Shown: positions 14,042 to 21,867 of the stretch, in pieces | How the letters are laid out: the number at the start of each line of letters is the position of its first letter | Position numbering within the stretch: position 1 is the first letter of the stretch | DNA from: a virus | Reading direction: 5' to 3' (one strand) | IMG/VR virus record: IMGVR_UViG_3300032462_000070 | Location: 1 to 26,162 of that record | DNA length: 26,162 bases | Translations under genes and position numbers: made by a program | Notes under the pieces: model-generated | Told to the model about the DNA's origin: nothing | Databases searched by the model: none | Seen by the model: the letters and a program-made list of their open reading frames with translations, nothing else

Positions 14042-14076
14042 AAAAAGCTCTTGGTCTTACATCAAGAGCTTTTTTT
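14042..14076 (+). terminator. Strong intrinsic terminator after the head/tube operon
   Basis: AAAAAGCTCTTG (14042-14053) pairs with CAAGAGCTTTTT (14063-14074) over 12 bp with a 9-base loop and a T-run of seven (14070-14076). It lies 21 bases after the tail tube stop. As at 1553-1592, the T-run is followed by G and then a TAnnTTTG promoter box. Confidence 0.9.
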
Positions 14077-14077
14077 G

Positions 14078-14085
14078 TATATTTG
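14078..14085 (+). promoter_or_regulatory. -7 promoter box TATATTTG fused to terminator
   Basis: Matches TAnnTTTG and starts two bases after the terminator T-run. The next ATG is at 14091, only 5 bases on, so a message from here would be leaderless or nearly so. The -33 region falls within the terminator loop and stem (TTGG at 14051-14054) at a longer than usual spacing, which lowers confidence. Confidence 0.5.
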
Positions 14086-14090
14086 TAGTT

Positions 14091-14573
14091 ATGGAAACAT
14101 CTATCAGTCCTTATCTTAAAAAATTAGATTCTATTAAATTAGATATAGAAAAGATTGCTAAAAAAGCTATTATTGAGAACGGAACTATAATAAAAGATTT
14201 ATTAAAAGATAGGCAGTTATCAGATGGAAAAAACTCAAAAGGAAATCCATTAAAAATGAGAATTGGAAAAGGTAGTGGTTTTTATGCAGAATCAACTCAA
14301 GATTACGCAGATAAACAAGGATTGTCTATTCCAAAAACAAAAAATAGTCCTTATAATTTTCAATGGACAGGAGACACATTTGATAGCATGGGTATTAGAA
14401 CTATTAATGGTGGTTATGAAATATTTACAATAGATGGTAAACAAGGATTGTTAGAAACTATTTATGGAGAAATATTTGATTTAACAGAAGAAAATAATAA
14501 ATACGTTAATAACGAAATAATACTACCTGCATTACAAAAATATATTCTTGAGAATTTTTATAAAGTAAATTAA
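14091..14573 (+). CDS. Phage tail-completion/morphogenesis-type protein (160 aa)
   Basis: An N-terminal helical part (LKKLDSIKLDIEKIAKKAII) leads into KDRQLSDGKNSKG, a GSGFYAESTQDYADKQGL block and FQWTGDTFDSMGIR, then a strand with EIFTIDG and a final YGEIFDLTEENNKYV...ILPALQKYIL region. The order of an RQL-x-DG motif, a YxxxK-type block, a LxxTGDxxxS motif and a GEIFxLTEEN end is one I recall in small proteins of Bacteroidota phages encoded near tail genes, similar in general layout to minor head or tail-completion proteins. Exact role unknown. The ATG sits 5 bases behind a -7 box, so translation is probably leaderless. Confidence 0.6.
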   Translation: METSISPYLKKLDSIKLDIEKIAKKAIIENGTIIKDLLKDRQLSDGKNSKGNPLKMRIGKGSGFYAESTQDYADKQGLSIPKTKNSPYNFQWTGDTFDSMGIRTINGGYEIFTIDGKQGLLETIYGEIFDLTEENNKYVNNEIILPALQKYILENFYKVN

Positions 14574-14584
14574 ATAATTTTACC

Positions 14585-14592
14585 TATCTTTG
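14585..14592 (+). promoter_or_regulatory. Candidate promoter box TATCTTTG
   Basis: Matches TAnnTTTG, starting 11 bases after the stop of the 160-aa gene. T-rich sequence at 14555-14560 could hold a weak -33 element. It would produce a leader of about 105 bases before the ATG at 14702. Confidence 0.5.
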
Positions 14593-14701
14593 CTTAATAG
14601 CGAAATCTATTCCTTGATACTCTACGGGGTTGCTACAAAAGGAAGAATCAATACACCTTTATTGACTTTACGCTTTTCTAAATAAACACTAAAACTTATC
14701 A
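14593..14701 (+). promoter_or_regulatory. Possibly structured leader upstream of the tail-chaperone-position gene
   Basis: About 109 noncoding bases between a promoter box and the ATG at 14702, with more G and C than the neighbouring genes. Two stems can be drawn: TTCCTT (14610-14615) with AAGGAA (14639-14644), and TCAATA (14648-14653) with TATTGA (14660-14665). TTGAT at 14614-14618 could instead pair with ATCAA at 14647-14651, which would break both stems. This could be a cis-regulatory leader or a small RNA. I recognise no riboswitch class. Confidence 0.35.
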
Positions 14702-15322
14702 ATGAGATATTACAGAAATTGTGATGAACTACCAATTTATAATTTTTATAAGGTTATGGAAACAAAAAATTATTGTTTCTTGTGCCTTGATTATGATGAA
14801 TATAATGAGTTAGAATTAAAAGAAGATGTAGAAGAATTATGGAGCGAGATTTATGAGGAATATGTAAATATAAGTGGCGATAGTTCAACAGCTATGTATT
14901 ATGAACTAATACAAGAAGTTCTTTACTTAGAAACAAGATATAAGGTAGCTTTAGACCTTTTAAAAAACTTAGCATCTGAATCAATGAGCGAAGAGATGAA
15001 AATGGCTTACATCGAAGAATTAAGAGAATGGAAGTACAAAATAGATATATCTAAACCTTTAGGAGAAGAATTAGATAGAATGATAGTCCAATTAAAGGGA
15101 AGTGAAAATAAAATTAGATTAAAAAACAACGAGTTAGAACAATTTAAAGATGAAGGTTCTAAGAATGAAAAAGTAAGTTTAATAAAACAAACAGTTAAAT
15201 TAGAACAAGCATTGGGTAGAAATAATATAGATACAAAAAAAATACCAGTATCAAAATGGATAGCGATGATGAACGAGGTAAAAGAAATTAACGAATCAAG
15301 AAGAAAGTCAAATGGCAAATAA
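14702..15322 (+). CDS. Protein in the tail-assembly-chaperone position (206 aa)
   Basis: Lies directly before and overlapping the tape measure gene by 11 bases, the usual place of tail assembly chaperones. The N-terminus (YRNCDELPIYNFYKVMETKN, then YCFLCLDYDEYNE) is a pattern I recall in Bacteroidota phage genomes ahead of tape measures. The rest is helical and charged: ELWSEIYEEYVNIS, an IQEVLYLETRYKVAL segment, and a C-terminal coiled region with LGRNNIDTKKIPVSKWIAMM. Likely binds the tape measure during tail assembly, but this is from context. In-frame A AAA AAC occurs at 14962-14968, though a -1 shift there stops within four codons. The leader upstream may regulate it. Confidence 0.6.
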   Translation: MRYYRNCDELPIYNFYKVMETKNYCFLCLDYDEYNELELKEDVEELWSEIYEEYVNISGDSSTAMYYELIQEVLYLETRYKVALDLLKNLASESMSEEMKMAYIEELREWKYKIDISKPLGEELDRMIVQLKGSENKIRLKNNELEQFKDEGSKNEKVSLIKQTVKLEQALGRNNIDTKKIPVSKWIAMMNEVKEINESRRKSNGK

Positions 15323-18300
15323 TTATCAAGAAGCAATAAAGAAAGCAGAAGAAGGGATATCAGGACTTCATGGAAAATTAGAACAACTTCATAAATTAAC
15401 ACTAGCTAATATTAAGGAGATTGGATCATTAATGAAAACAAGTGGCTCTTCTCCTAAAGAATTAAATACACAATTAACAAAAACTAATACATTACTTACT
15501 GAATCTGAAAAACTTGCAAAAAGAAGAAAGGTTCTTGAAGAGCAAGTAGCTGCTGCTACTTCTAAGGATGGAATTGCTGTTGCTCAATTAACAAAAGAAC
15601 TTGCTGGGTTAAACTCTGAAAGTAAAGACCAAGTAAAAACAGCAAAAGAAACAAGAAAATATTTAGAAGAAACTGCAAAAGCAAGAGAAAAGGAGGCTCA
15701 AGCTGCTTTAAAATCTGCAAATGCTACTAAAGATGCTTCTCGTGCGTATAATAAATTAGTAAAAGACTTAAATATATCGAAAAAAACACTTCAAGATATA
15801 AATCTAAAATATGGAGTAAATAGTAAAGAGGCGTTAAAAGCAGCTAAAGCACATGATATTTTAGCTCAAGAAGTTAAAAAAGCAAATACTACTTTAGTTC
15901 AACTTACTGCTGCTGAAAAAAAAGAAACAGCTGCAACTAATGAATCAATAAAAGCAAAACTGAAACAAGCAGATGTTATTTATAGTAATAAACAAGCGTT
16001 AGATAAACAACGACAAGCTGCTTTAAAACAAGCTACATCTAACAAAGGATTAACAGCGACATTTAAAAACTTATTTAGATCAATGGTTGCTTTTATTGGT
16101 GTAAGAATGTTCTTTCAATTTATTAAAGATACTTTTGAACTTACAAAGAAATTAGATAGTTTAAAGTTTGCAATGTTAGCTATTACTAAATCACAAGAAG
16201 AATCTTCTAATGCTACTGAATTTTTAAGACGTATAACTAAAGCATATGGTGCTGAAATTGTTTCTACTACGGAGCGATATATTAGATTCTTAGCTGCTGC
16301 AAAACAATCTAATGTTGCATTAAAAGATACTAACCAAATATTTGAAACATTTACTAAAGTATCTGGTGTTTTAGGGATGAATACAACAGACTTAACAGGT
16401 ATATTTTTAGCATTAGAACAAATGTTATCTAAAGGTAAGGTTACAACAGAGGAGCTTAGACGACAATTAGGGGAGAGATTGCCAGGAGCAATGGGTATTA
16501 TGGCAACAGCATTAGGAGTTACTATACCTAAGCTAGATGAAATGCTTAAAAAAGGAGAAGTTTTATCAGCCGAAGTATTGCCTGAATTTGCAAGACAAGT
16601 TGAATTAAGTTTTGGAATTAATAGCGTTACAAAAGTAAATACTTTAGCTGCTGCATGGGCAAGATTAAAGAATAAATGGGTTGAGATATTTTCTGAATTT
16701 TCTAAATCTAATAATATAGCTAAAACTTTATCAAAAGGAATAGATTTACTTTCTGAAAACTTTGTAGATATAGTTAAAAATGTATTTTTTGCTATTAAGG
16801 CTTTTGTAGCTTATAAAGTTCTTTTAGGTGTAGTTGCTGCAAGAAAGATGTTACTTGCTAAAAGAACAGCACTATTAGCAGCACAACAAGTAGCTTTGGC
16901 AGCAAATATAAATATGACAACTGTTGCTTGGACAAGGCTTAAAGTTGTTATGAAAGCTAGCTGGGTAGGTATTCTTATTACTGTTTTAGCAGGTTTAGTG
17001 TGGGTTGTTGATAGATATACTATTTCATTAGAAGAAAGCACTAAAGCGTTGATAAAACAAAATGAAGAATTTTTAGAAACATCAAGAAAAGGAGCAGAGG
17101 TTGCAGAATCAAATAACAAAATGGCTGATTCTTATGATAGACTTACTGATAAGGTAGGTAAAAATAATAAAGAACAAAGTTCGCTTACTAATAGTATATC
17201 TAAAAACGAAGAAGAACAAAGAAAACTTAATGAACAGATTGAGAAAGGTGGAGATAAAACAGGGTATTTAGCTGAACAAGTAAGATTATTACATAATGAA
17301 AATATTGATTTAACTGATAAAACAATTTTATTTAAAGATGAACAAGCTGAATTAGATAGAATTACAAAAGCATTAGGAACTACTTTTTCAGGAGCAATAA
17401 CGAATAGAAATGATTATGGTGATGCAACTGAAATAAACACAACGAAGGTTCGAGAATTAACAATAGCATTAAGAGAGCAACACTTATTAGAAGCAGGAGT
17501 TAATGATGGTAATTTAGAAGAAAAAATAATAAAACTAAAAGAAGAACAATCTCGTTTAGATAATGTAATTATTGCTCAAAAAAGTATTTTAGGTAAAGGA
17601 GGAAGTGAAAAGGTAATTAAGAATATGGAATTAGCTTTTTTAAAAACCACTAAACTATCAAATGCAAATAAAACATTAATAGTACAAGCAGAAAAGCAAC
17701 TAAAGTACAATAAAGAATTAATATTCTCTTATAGTGCAGAGGGTATTGCTGCTAAAACAAAAGAAGATAAAGAAATAGCTGATGATTTAAGAAAGAAAAA
17801 ATCAAGAGAAGAAGAAGATTTAGCTATAAGAAATAGAATAAATTTAGGAAATGAAATAGCTGCATTAGAAAAAAAGAAAGATGTTTTATCAAAAGACGAA
17901 AATAAATTTAGATTAGCTAATGATAAATTATCAGAAGATTCTTCAAGAAAAGAAATGGATAGAATTGATGCTGAAATATTAAAAAGACAAAAGTTATTAG
18001 ATTTCATAAATAACAAGGAAACAGGTGGTTCAAAAAGTAAAGACAAAGACACAACCCTTGATTTATTACAAATTGGTGCAAAATTGAATAAAGATTTACT
18101 TGATAATTCAACTACATCTTATAATGATAGGCTAAAATTATTAGAAGATTATGGGGTTAGACTTAACCTAATAAATACAAGAATATTTGAAAATGACATG
18201 GATGAGGCTAAAAAGTCAACTACTGAAAGAGCGGAGTTAGAAATATTAGCTTTAGCAAATTATAGAGAAAGAATAGAAGAAAATGGTGCAGAGGAATTAT

Positions 18301-19568
18301 CTTTAAGAAAGAAAATAAATAAAGATAAAGAAACAGATTTAAAAAAGTTATTTGATGATGAGGTTGATGGAATAGAAGAGTTAGAAAAAGTTTCTGATAG
18401 ACATAGACGTAGAGAATTGGCTGCTGTGGCAGTTAATAGTGATATGACTACTAAAGAAGTTGAGGAAAGAAATAAAGAAATAAAAAGAATAAATGATAAA
18501 TTTGATAAAGCACAAGCAGAAGTTCAATTAAAAGCTCTTAATAAAATATTAGAAAACTCCAAGTTTCTTTCAGAGGCTCAAACTACTATTATTAAGGATA
18601 TGATTAATACTATTCAAATTGCTCTTAATAATTTTACATCAGATACAACTACTGATGATAAGTTAAAAGAAAGATTTGAAAAGTATAAAGATATATTTTC
18701 ATCTGTTACAGATACTTTCTTTAATATGTTTGATATTGATGTATCTAAGTTTGACTTTATATTCGATAAAATAAGAGATAGCTCTAAAGATTTATTTGAT
18801 AAAGATTCTTTAGGTGAGTGGGCAGAATTATCTAAAGAGTTAATTGGAGGCGTTCTTAATGCAAGTTTACAGAGATATGATATTGAGTTACAAGAAGCTC
18901 AAATTTATAGAGATAAAATATTAGATGATGAAAATGCTAGTGCTGAACAAAAAGAAGCAGCAAAAAAGAAGTTTGATGAAGAAGAAAGAAGAATTAAAAC
19001 TGAGAAAGCAAAACAAGAAAGACAAAATGCTTTAATTAGCATTGCAATGGACACAGCAGTAGGTGTTGCAAAGGTTATAGCACAAACAGGTGTCTTTTCT
19101 CCTGCATTATCAATACCAATAATTCTTCTTGGTGCGATACAAGCTGCAATGGTAGCAGCACAACCTTTACCTAAATTTGAAATGGGTACAGATAATGCAC
19201 CAAGAGGTTGGGCAATGACCGATGAACGTGGTTCGGAAATGATTACAGATAAATACGGTAACATTAAAGATTTAGGGAGTGATAAAGGCTCAAGATACCA
19301 ATACTTAGAACAAGGAGATAAGGTTTTCACAGCAAGTAAAACAAAAGAACTTTTAAATTCAGAATCTATACAGAATGCAGTATTTGAAATGAATATGATG
19401 GGTAATGGAGAAATATTAAGTGAAAAGAATGTAGATAAATCTTTACTAAATGAAGTTGGTGGTCTTAGAAGCGATATTGATATTATGGGTAAAAGAATTG
19501 AAAAAATGGCATCAAGAAAAATAAATGTAAACAACAAAGTAGAAATAATACAAGATAAAGCCTACTAA
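15312..19568 (+). CDS. Tail tape measure protein (1418 aa)
   Basis: Sets tail length and is ejected ahead of the DNA. Residues 1-255 are coiled-coil rich. Around 255-460 is the conserved tape-measure N-terminal block (TIGR02675-like), with FRSMVAFIGVRMFFQFI, KVTTEELRRQLGERLPGAMG near residue 377 and EVLPEFARQVELSFG. Hydrophobic segments lie at about 488-514, 551-570 (GILITVLAGLVWVVDRY) and 1260-1288. The middle is long coiled coil (EEEDLAIRNRINLGNEIAAL and similar). The C-terminus shows the typical end, LPKFEMGTDNAPRGWA followed by ERGSEMI. At about 0.15 nm per residue the length implies a tail of roughly 200 nm. The longest gene in the window; its start lies within the preceding gene, as is usual. 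Confidence 0.92.
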   Translation: MANNYQEAIKKAEEGISGLHGKLEQLHKLTLANIKEIGSLMKTSGSSPKELNTQLTKTNTLLTESEKLAKRRKVLEEQVAAATSKDGIAVAQLTKELAGLNSESKDQVKTAKETRKYLEETAKAREKEAQAALKSANATKDASRAYNKLVKDLNISKKTLQDINLKYGVNSKEALKAAKAHDILAQEVKKANTTLVQLTAAEKKETAATNESIKAKLKQADVIYSNKQALDKQRQAALKQATSNKGLTATFKNLFRSMVAFIGVRMFFQFIKDTFELTKKLDSLKFAMLAITKSQEESSNATEFLRRITKAYGAEIVSTTERYIRFLAAAKQSNVALKDTNQIFETFTKVSGVLGMNTTDLTGIFLALEQMLSKGKVTTEELRRQLGERLPGAMGIMATALGVTIPKLDEMLKKGEVLSAEVLPEFARQVELSFGINSVTKVNTLAAAWARLKNKWVEIFSEFSKSNNIAKTLSKGIDLLSENFVDIVKNVFFAIKAFVAYKVLLGVVAARKMLLAKRTALLAAQQVALAANINMTTVAWTRLKVVMKASWVGILITVLAGLVWVVDRYTISLEESTKALIKQNEEFLETSRKGAEVAESNNKMADSYDRLTDKVGKNNKEQSSLTNSISKNEEEQRKLNEQIEKGGDKTGYLAEQVRLLHNENIDLTDKTILFKDEQAELDRITKALGTTFSGAITNRNDYGDATEINTTKVRELTIALREQHLLEAGVNDGNLEEKIIKLKEEQSRLDNVIIAQKSILGKGGSEKVIKNMELAFLKTTKLSNANKTLIVQAEKQLKYNKELIFSYSAEGIAAKTKEDKEIADDLRKKKSREEEDLAIRNRINLGNEIAALEKKKDVLSKDENKFRLANDKLSEDSSRKEMDRIDAEILKRQKLLDFINNKETGGSKSKDKDTTLDLLQIGAKLNKDLLDNSTTSYNDRLKLLEDYGVRLNLINTRIFENDMDEAKKSTTERAELEILALANYRERIEENGAEELSLRKKINKDKETDLKKLFDDEVDGIEELEKVSDRHRRRELAAVAVNSDMTTKEVEERNKEIKRINDKFDKAQAEVQLKALNKILENSKFLSEAQTTIIKDMINTIQIALNNFTSDTTTDDKLKERFEKYKDIFSSVTDTFFNMFDIDVSKFDFIFDKIRDSSKDLFDKDSLGEWAELSKELIGGVLNASLQRYDIELQEAQIYRDKILDDENASAEQKEAAKKKFDEEERRIKTEKAKQERQNALISIAMDTAVGVAKVIAQTGVFSPALSIPIILLGAIQAAMVAAQPLPKFEMGTDNAPRGWAMTDERGSEMITDKYGNIKDLGSDKGSRYQYLEQGDKVFTASKTKELLNSESIQNAVFEMNMMGNGEILSEKNVDKSLLNEVGGLRSDIDIMGKRIEKMASRKINVNNKVEIIQDKAY

Positions 19569-19595
19569 TGAAAAACGCTTTAAAAAACCTTAATA

Positions 19596-21866
19596 ATGGC
19601 GGATAACCTAGAAAGAGTAAACCAAGTTTATTATACATTGTTCAGTAATTCTTTGGGTATAAAAATCATTCAAGAACCTTTCGGCTATTCAAACGACACA
19701 CCTTCTTTTACAAGAGACAAGGATAGTCGCGGGATAACAAAAAAGATTAATATTGAATTAGAGTTCTATGGAGATGCTTCTGATTATCTAAAAACTATAC
19801 ATATTGGCTCGGGTATAGAAGAAAAAGTAATATTAACTAAATATGAAAAGAATAGATTTACTTTATCTGAAAGATTCTTTATAAGATACATACAGGAATT
19901 AGATATGGGTACATTTAAAGAAATTTCAAGAACAGGAAGTGTAACCGTTGAATCTACCGAAGGAGGTATTTATACTGATATTACAAACAGAAAGAGTGAT
20001 GAATATGATTTATTAGATAATACTTCTGCTGATGGTATTGATATAGAGCCTTTAACAACACATAAATTCCAACCATTAGGAAGAAAAATATTCTTAGAAA
20101 GTTTATTAGAATCAAATAAAACAGGTTATAGAATAAACTCATTTAGATACAATAGACTTTCTTCTGACATAAGTTACACAACAAGAACAATTCCTCTTGA
20201 AATTACTTATAGTTCTGATAAAGATGATGTTGTTAATGCTTTAGATACTAATGATGCTAATAATTTATTAGAAGGTAATCAAGATTATGCATTAGGAACA
20301 AATATGAAAATTGGAACTTTCTTTTTTTTCCGAGCAGAACACGAAAAAACATTAAAAATAACATTAGATTTAGATTATAAAATAGAAAAAGTACAAAGTA
20401 GATTATCTCATGCTGTTGATTTTGCAGTGCAATTAATTGAAACAGAAAAAGAAACAGATACAGAAAATGATAAACTTGTAAAAGCTACTGTATTAGAAAA
20501 CTTTGTTCCGCAAAATGAAATAGGAGTAGATAAATCAATTAGTAGTCAAGTTTTTTATGTTACTGTTCCAAAAGATGGTAGTTTAGGGTTTGTTTTTTCT
20601 ACAGCTATGTCGTATAACGGAGGTTTTGGGGATGGAGAAACAGATGTATTTGTTAATGTGTCTAAAAGTAAAGTAGTAATTGAAGATATTACAGGTTATA
20701 ATGACGTTATTACAGAGGGGTTATGTGTAAAACCTTTTGATTTGTTTGATAGGATTGTAGCAAAAATAACGGGTAAAAAAGGAATGGTTAAATCATCTAT
20801 CTTTGAACAAGGAGGGGAATATGAAAATATTGTTGTAGATAATGGATTATTAGCAAGAGGAGTTCCTTTATCTTATGAAAATTCAGATGGAGATGAACAG
20901 AAAATGCAAATGAATTTATCTTTTCAAGATGCGTTTGAAAGTTTTAGCTATATTGAGCCATTATGTTGGTTTCCTTATATTATTGGAAATAAAGAATATG
21001 TAAGAATAGAAAAAGCAACATATACTCAACAAAATTTTATTGGTGTATCTTTGGGTGCTGTAGATAAGATAGAAAATAGTTCATCAAAAGTTGATTATTT
21101 TTCAAGTATAACACTTGGGCATGATAAAAGTTTAAATTATGAAGAAATAAGTGGTAGAGATGAAACAAATGGAAAAAGTGAATTTTCTACATTTATAACT
21201 AAGAATGAATCTAAATACTCATTCCAAAGTAAATTAAGAACAGATGCTATTGGATATGAATTAACAAGAAGAATTAGATTTGAAACTTCTCCAAAAAAAG
21301 ATACAAGAAGAGATAATGATTTATGGATGCACGATGCAAAAAAAATAGGTGATACAGATATAATAACTCATAGAAAATGGAATGATACAGATATTTTTAA
21401 TTCTGTACCAAAAGGTTTTGATTCTTTACCAACAGGTATTTACCACCCTGAAAGTTCATGGAATTTGAACTTTAGCCCAATGAATAGATTATTTTATGGT
21501 CATGGTTATTCTATAAAAAGAGGATTATATCATTATCCAAGTAAAAAGATAACATTTAGTTCAAGTAATGCTAATCAAAATATGATTACTATAAAAGATG
21601 GATTTTCATTGGCAGAAAGTGGAAATCTTACAATATCAGATATACCAAAACCAAGAATAGAAGCTAAAAAAACAAGTTTTACATTTAAAATGACACAAGA
21701 ATTAGAAAATAAATTTGCAGGATTTACAGATGTTAATGGAGATTTAGTACCTAATTTTTTTGGACTTATAGAATACCTTGAAAAAGGAGAAAAAAGATAT
21801 GGCAGATTAGTAAAATTAGAAAGTTCTGATGAAGCAAAAATAACATTAATTAACGCAAGATTATAA
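19596..21866 (+). CDS. Tail-tip/baseplate structural protein (756 aa)
   Basis: Follows the tape measure, the usual position of distal tail and tail-associated proteins. The product starts LERVNQVYYTLFSNSLGIKI, with a D-x-x-S-RGITKKINIELEFYGDASDYL block, and is strand-rich throughout with FKEISRTGSVTVESTEGG, GTFFFFRAEHEKTLKITLDLDY and a late PESSWNLNFSPMNRLFYGHG segment. No lysin, peptidase or glycosidase motif was seen. Likely a hub or adsorption-apparatus protein at the tail end. The gene ends one base before the next ATG, so the two are probably made together. Confidence 0.65.
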   Translation: MADNLERVNQVYYTLFSNSLGIKIIQEPFGYSNDTPSFTRDKDSRGITKKINIELEFYGDASDYLKTIHIGSGIEEKVILTKYEKNRFTLSERFFIRYIQELDMGTFKEISRTGSVTVESTEGGIYTDITNRKSDEYDLLDNTSADGIDIEPLTTHKFQPLGRKIFLESLLESNKTGYRINSFRYNRLSSDISYTTRTIPLEITYSSDKDDVVNALDTNDANNLLEGNQDYALGTNMKIGTFFFFRAEHEKTLKITLDLDYKIEKVQSRLSHAVDFAVQLIETEKETDTENDKLVKATVLENFVPQNEIGVDKSISSQVFYVTVPKDGSLGFVFSTAMSYNGGFGDGETDVFVNVSKSKVVIEDITGYNDVITEGLCVKPFDLFDRIVAKITGKKGMVKSSIFEQGGEYENIVVDNGLLARGVPLSYENSDGDEQKMQMNLSFQDAFESFSYIEPLCWFPYIIGNKEYVRIEKATYTQQNFIGVSLGAVDKIENSSSKVDYFSSITLGHDKSLNYEEISGRDETNGKSEFSTFITKNESKYSFQSKLRTDAIGYELTRRIRFETSPKKDTRRDNDLWMHDAKKIGDTDIITHRKWNDTDIFNSVPKGFDSLPTGIYHPESSWNLNFSPMNRLFYGHGYSIKRGLYHYPSKKITFSSSNANQNMITIKDGFSLAESGNLTISDIPKPRIEAKKTSFTFKMTQELENKFAGFTDVNGDLVPNFFGLIEYLEKGEKRYGRLVKLESSDEAKITLINARL

Positions 21867-21867
21867 T

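Noticed and set aside
14959-14968. Slippery T TTA AAA / A AAA AAC in the tail-chaperone-position gene as a programmed frameshift
   Set aside because: A -1 shift reaches a stop within four codons and a +1 shift stops at once, so no extended chaperone results. The same in-frame heptamer occurs at 14228-14234 in the previous gene, as expected in A-rich DNA. A shorter ~92-residue product remains possible but unsupported.
18905-19537. Minus-strand frame of 210 codons opposite the end of the tape measure gene
   Set aside because: Long only because the sense strand of this gene avoids the relevant codons; it lies wholly inside a well-supported gene and has no start context of its own.
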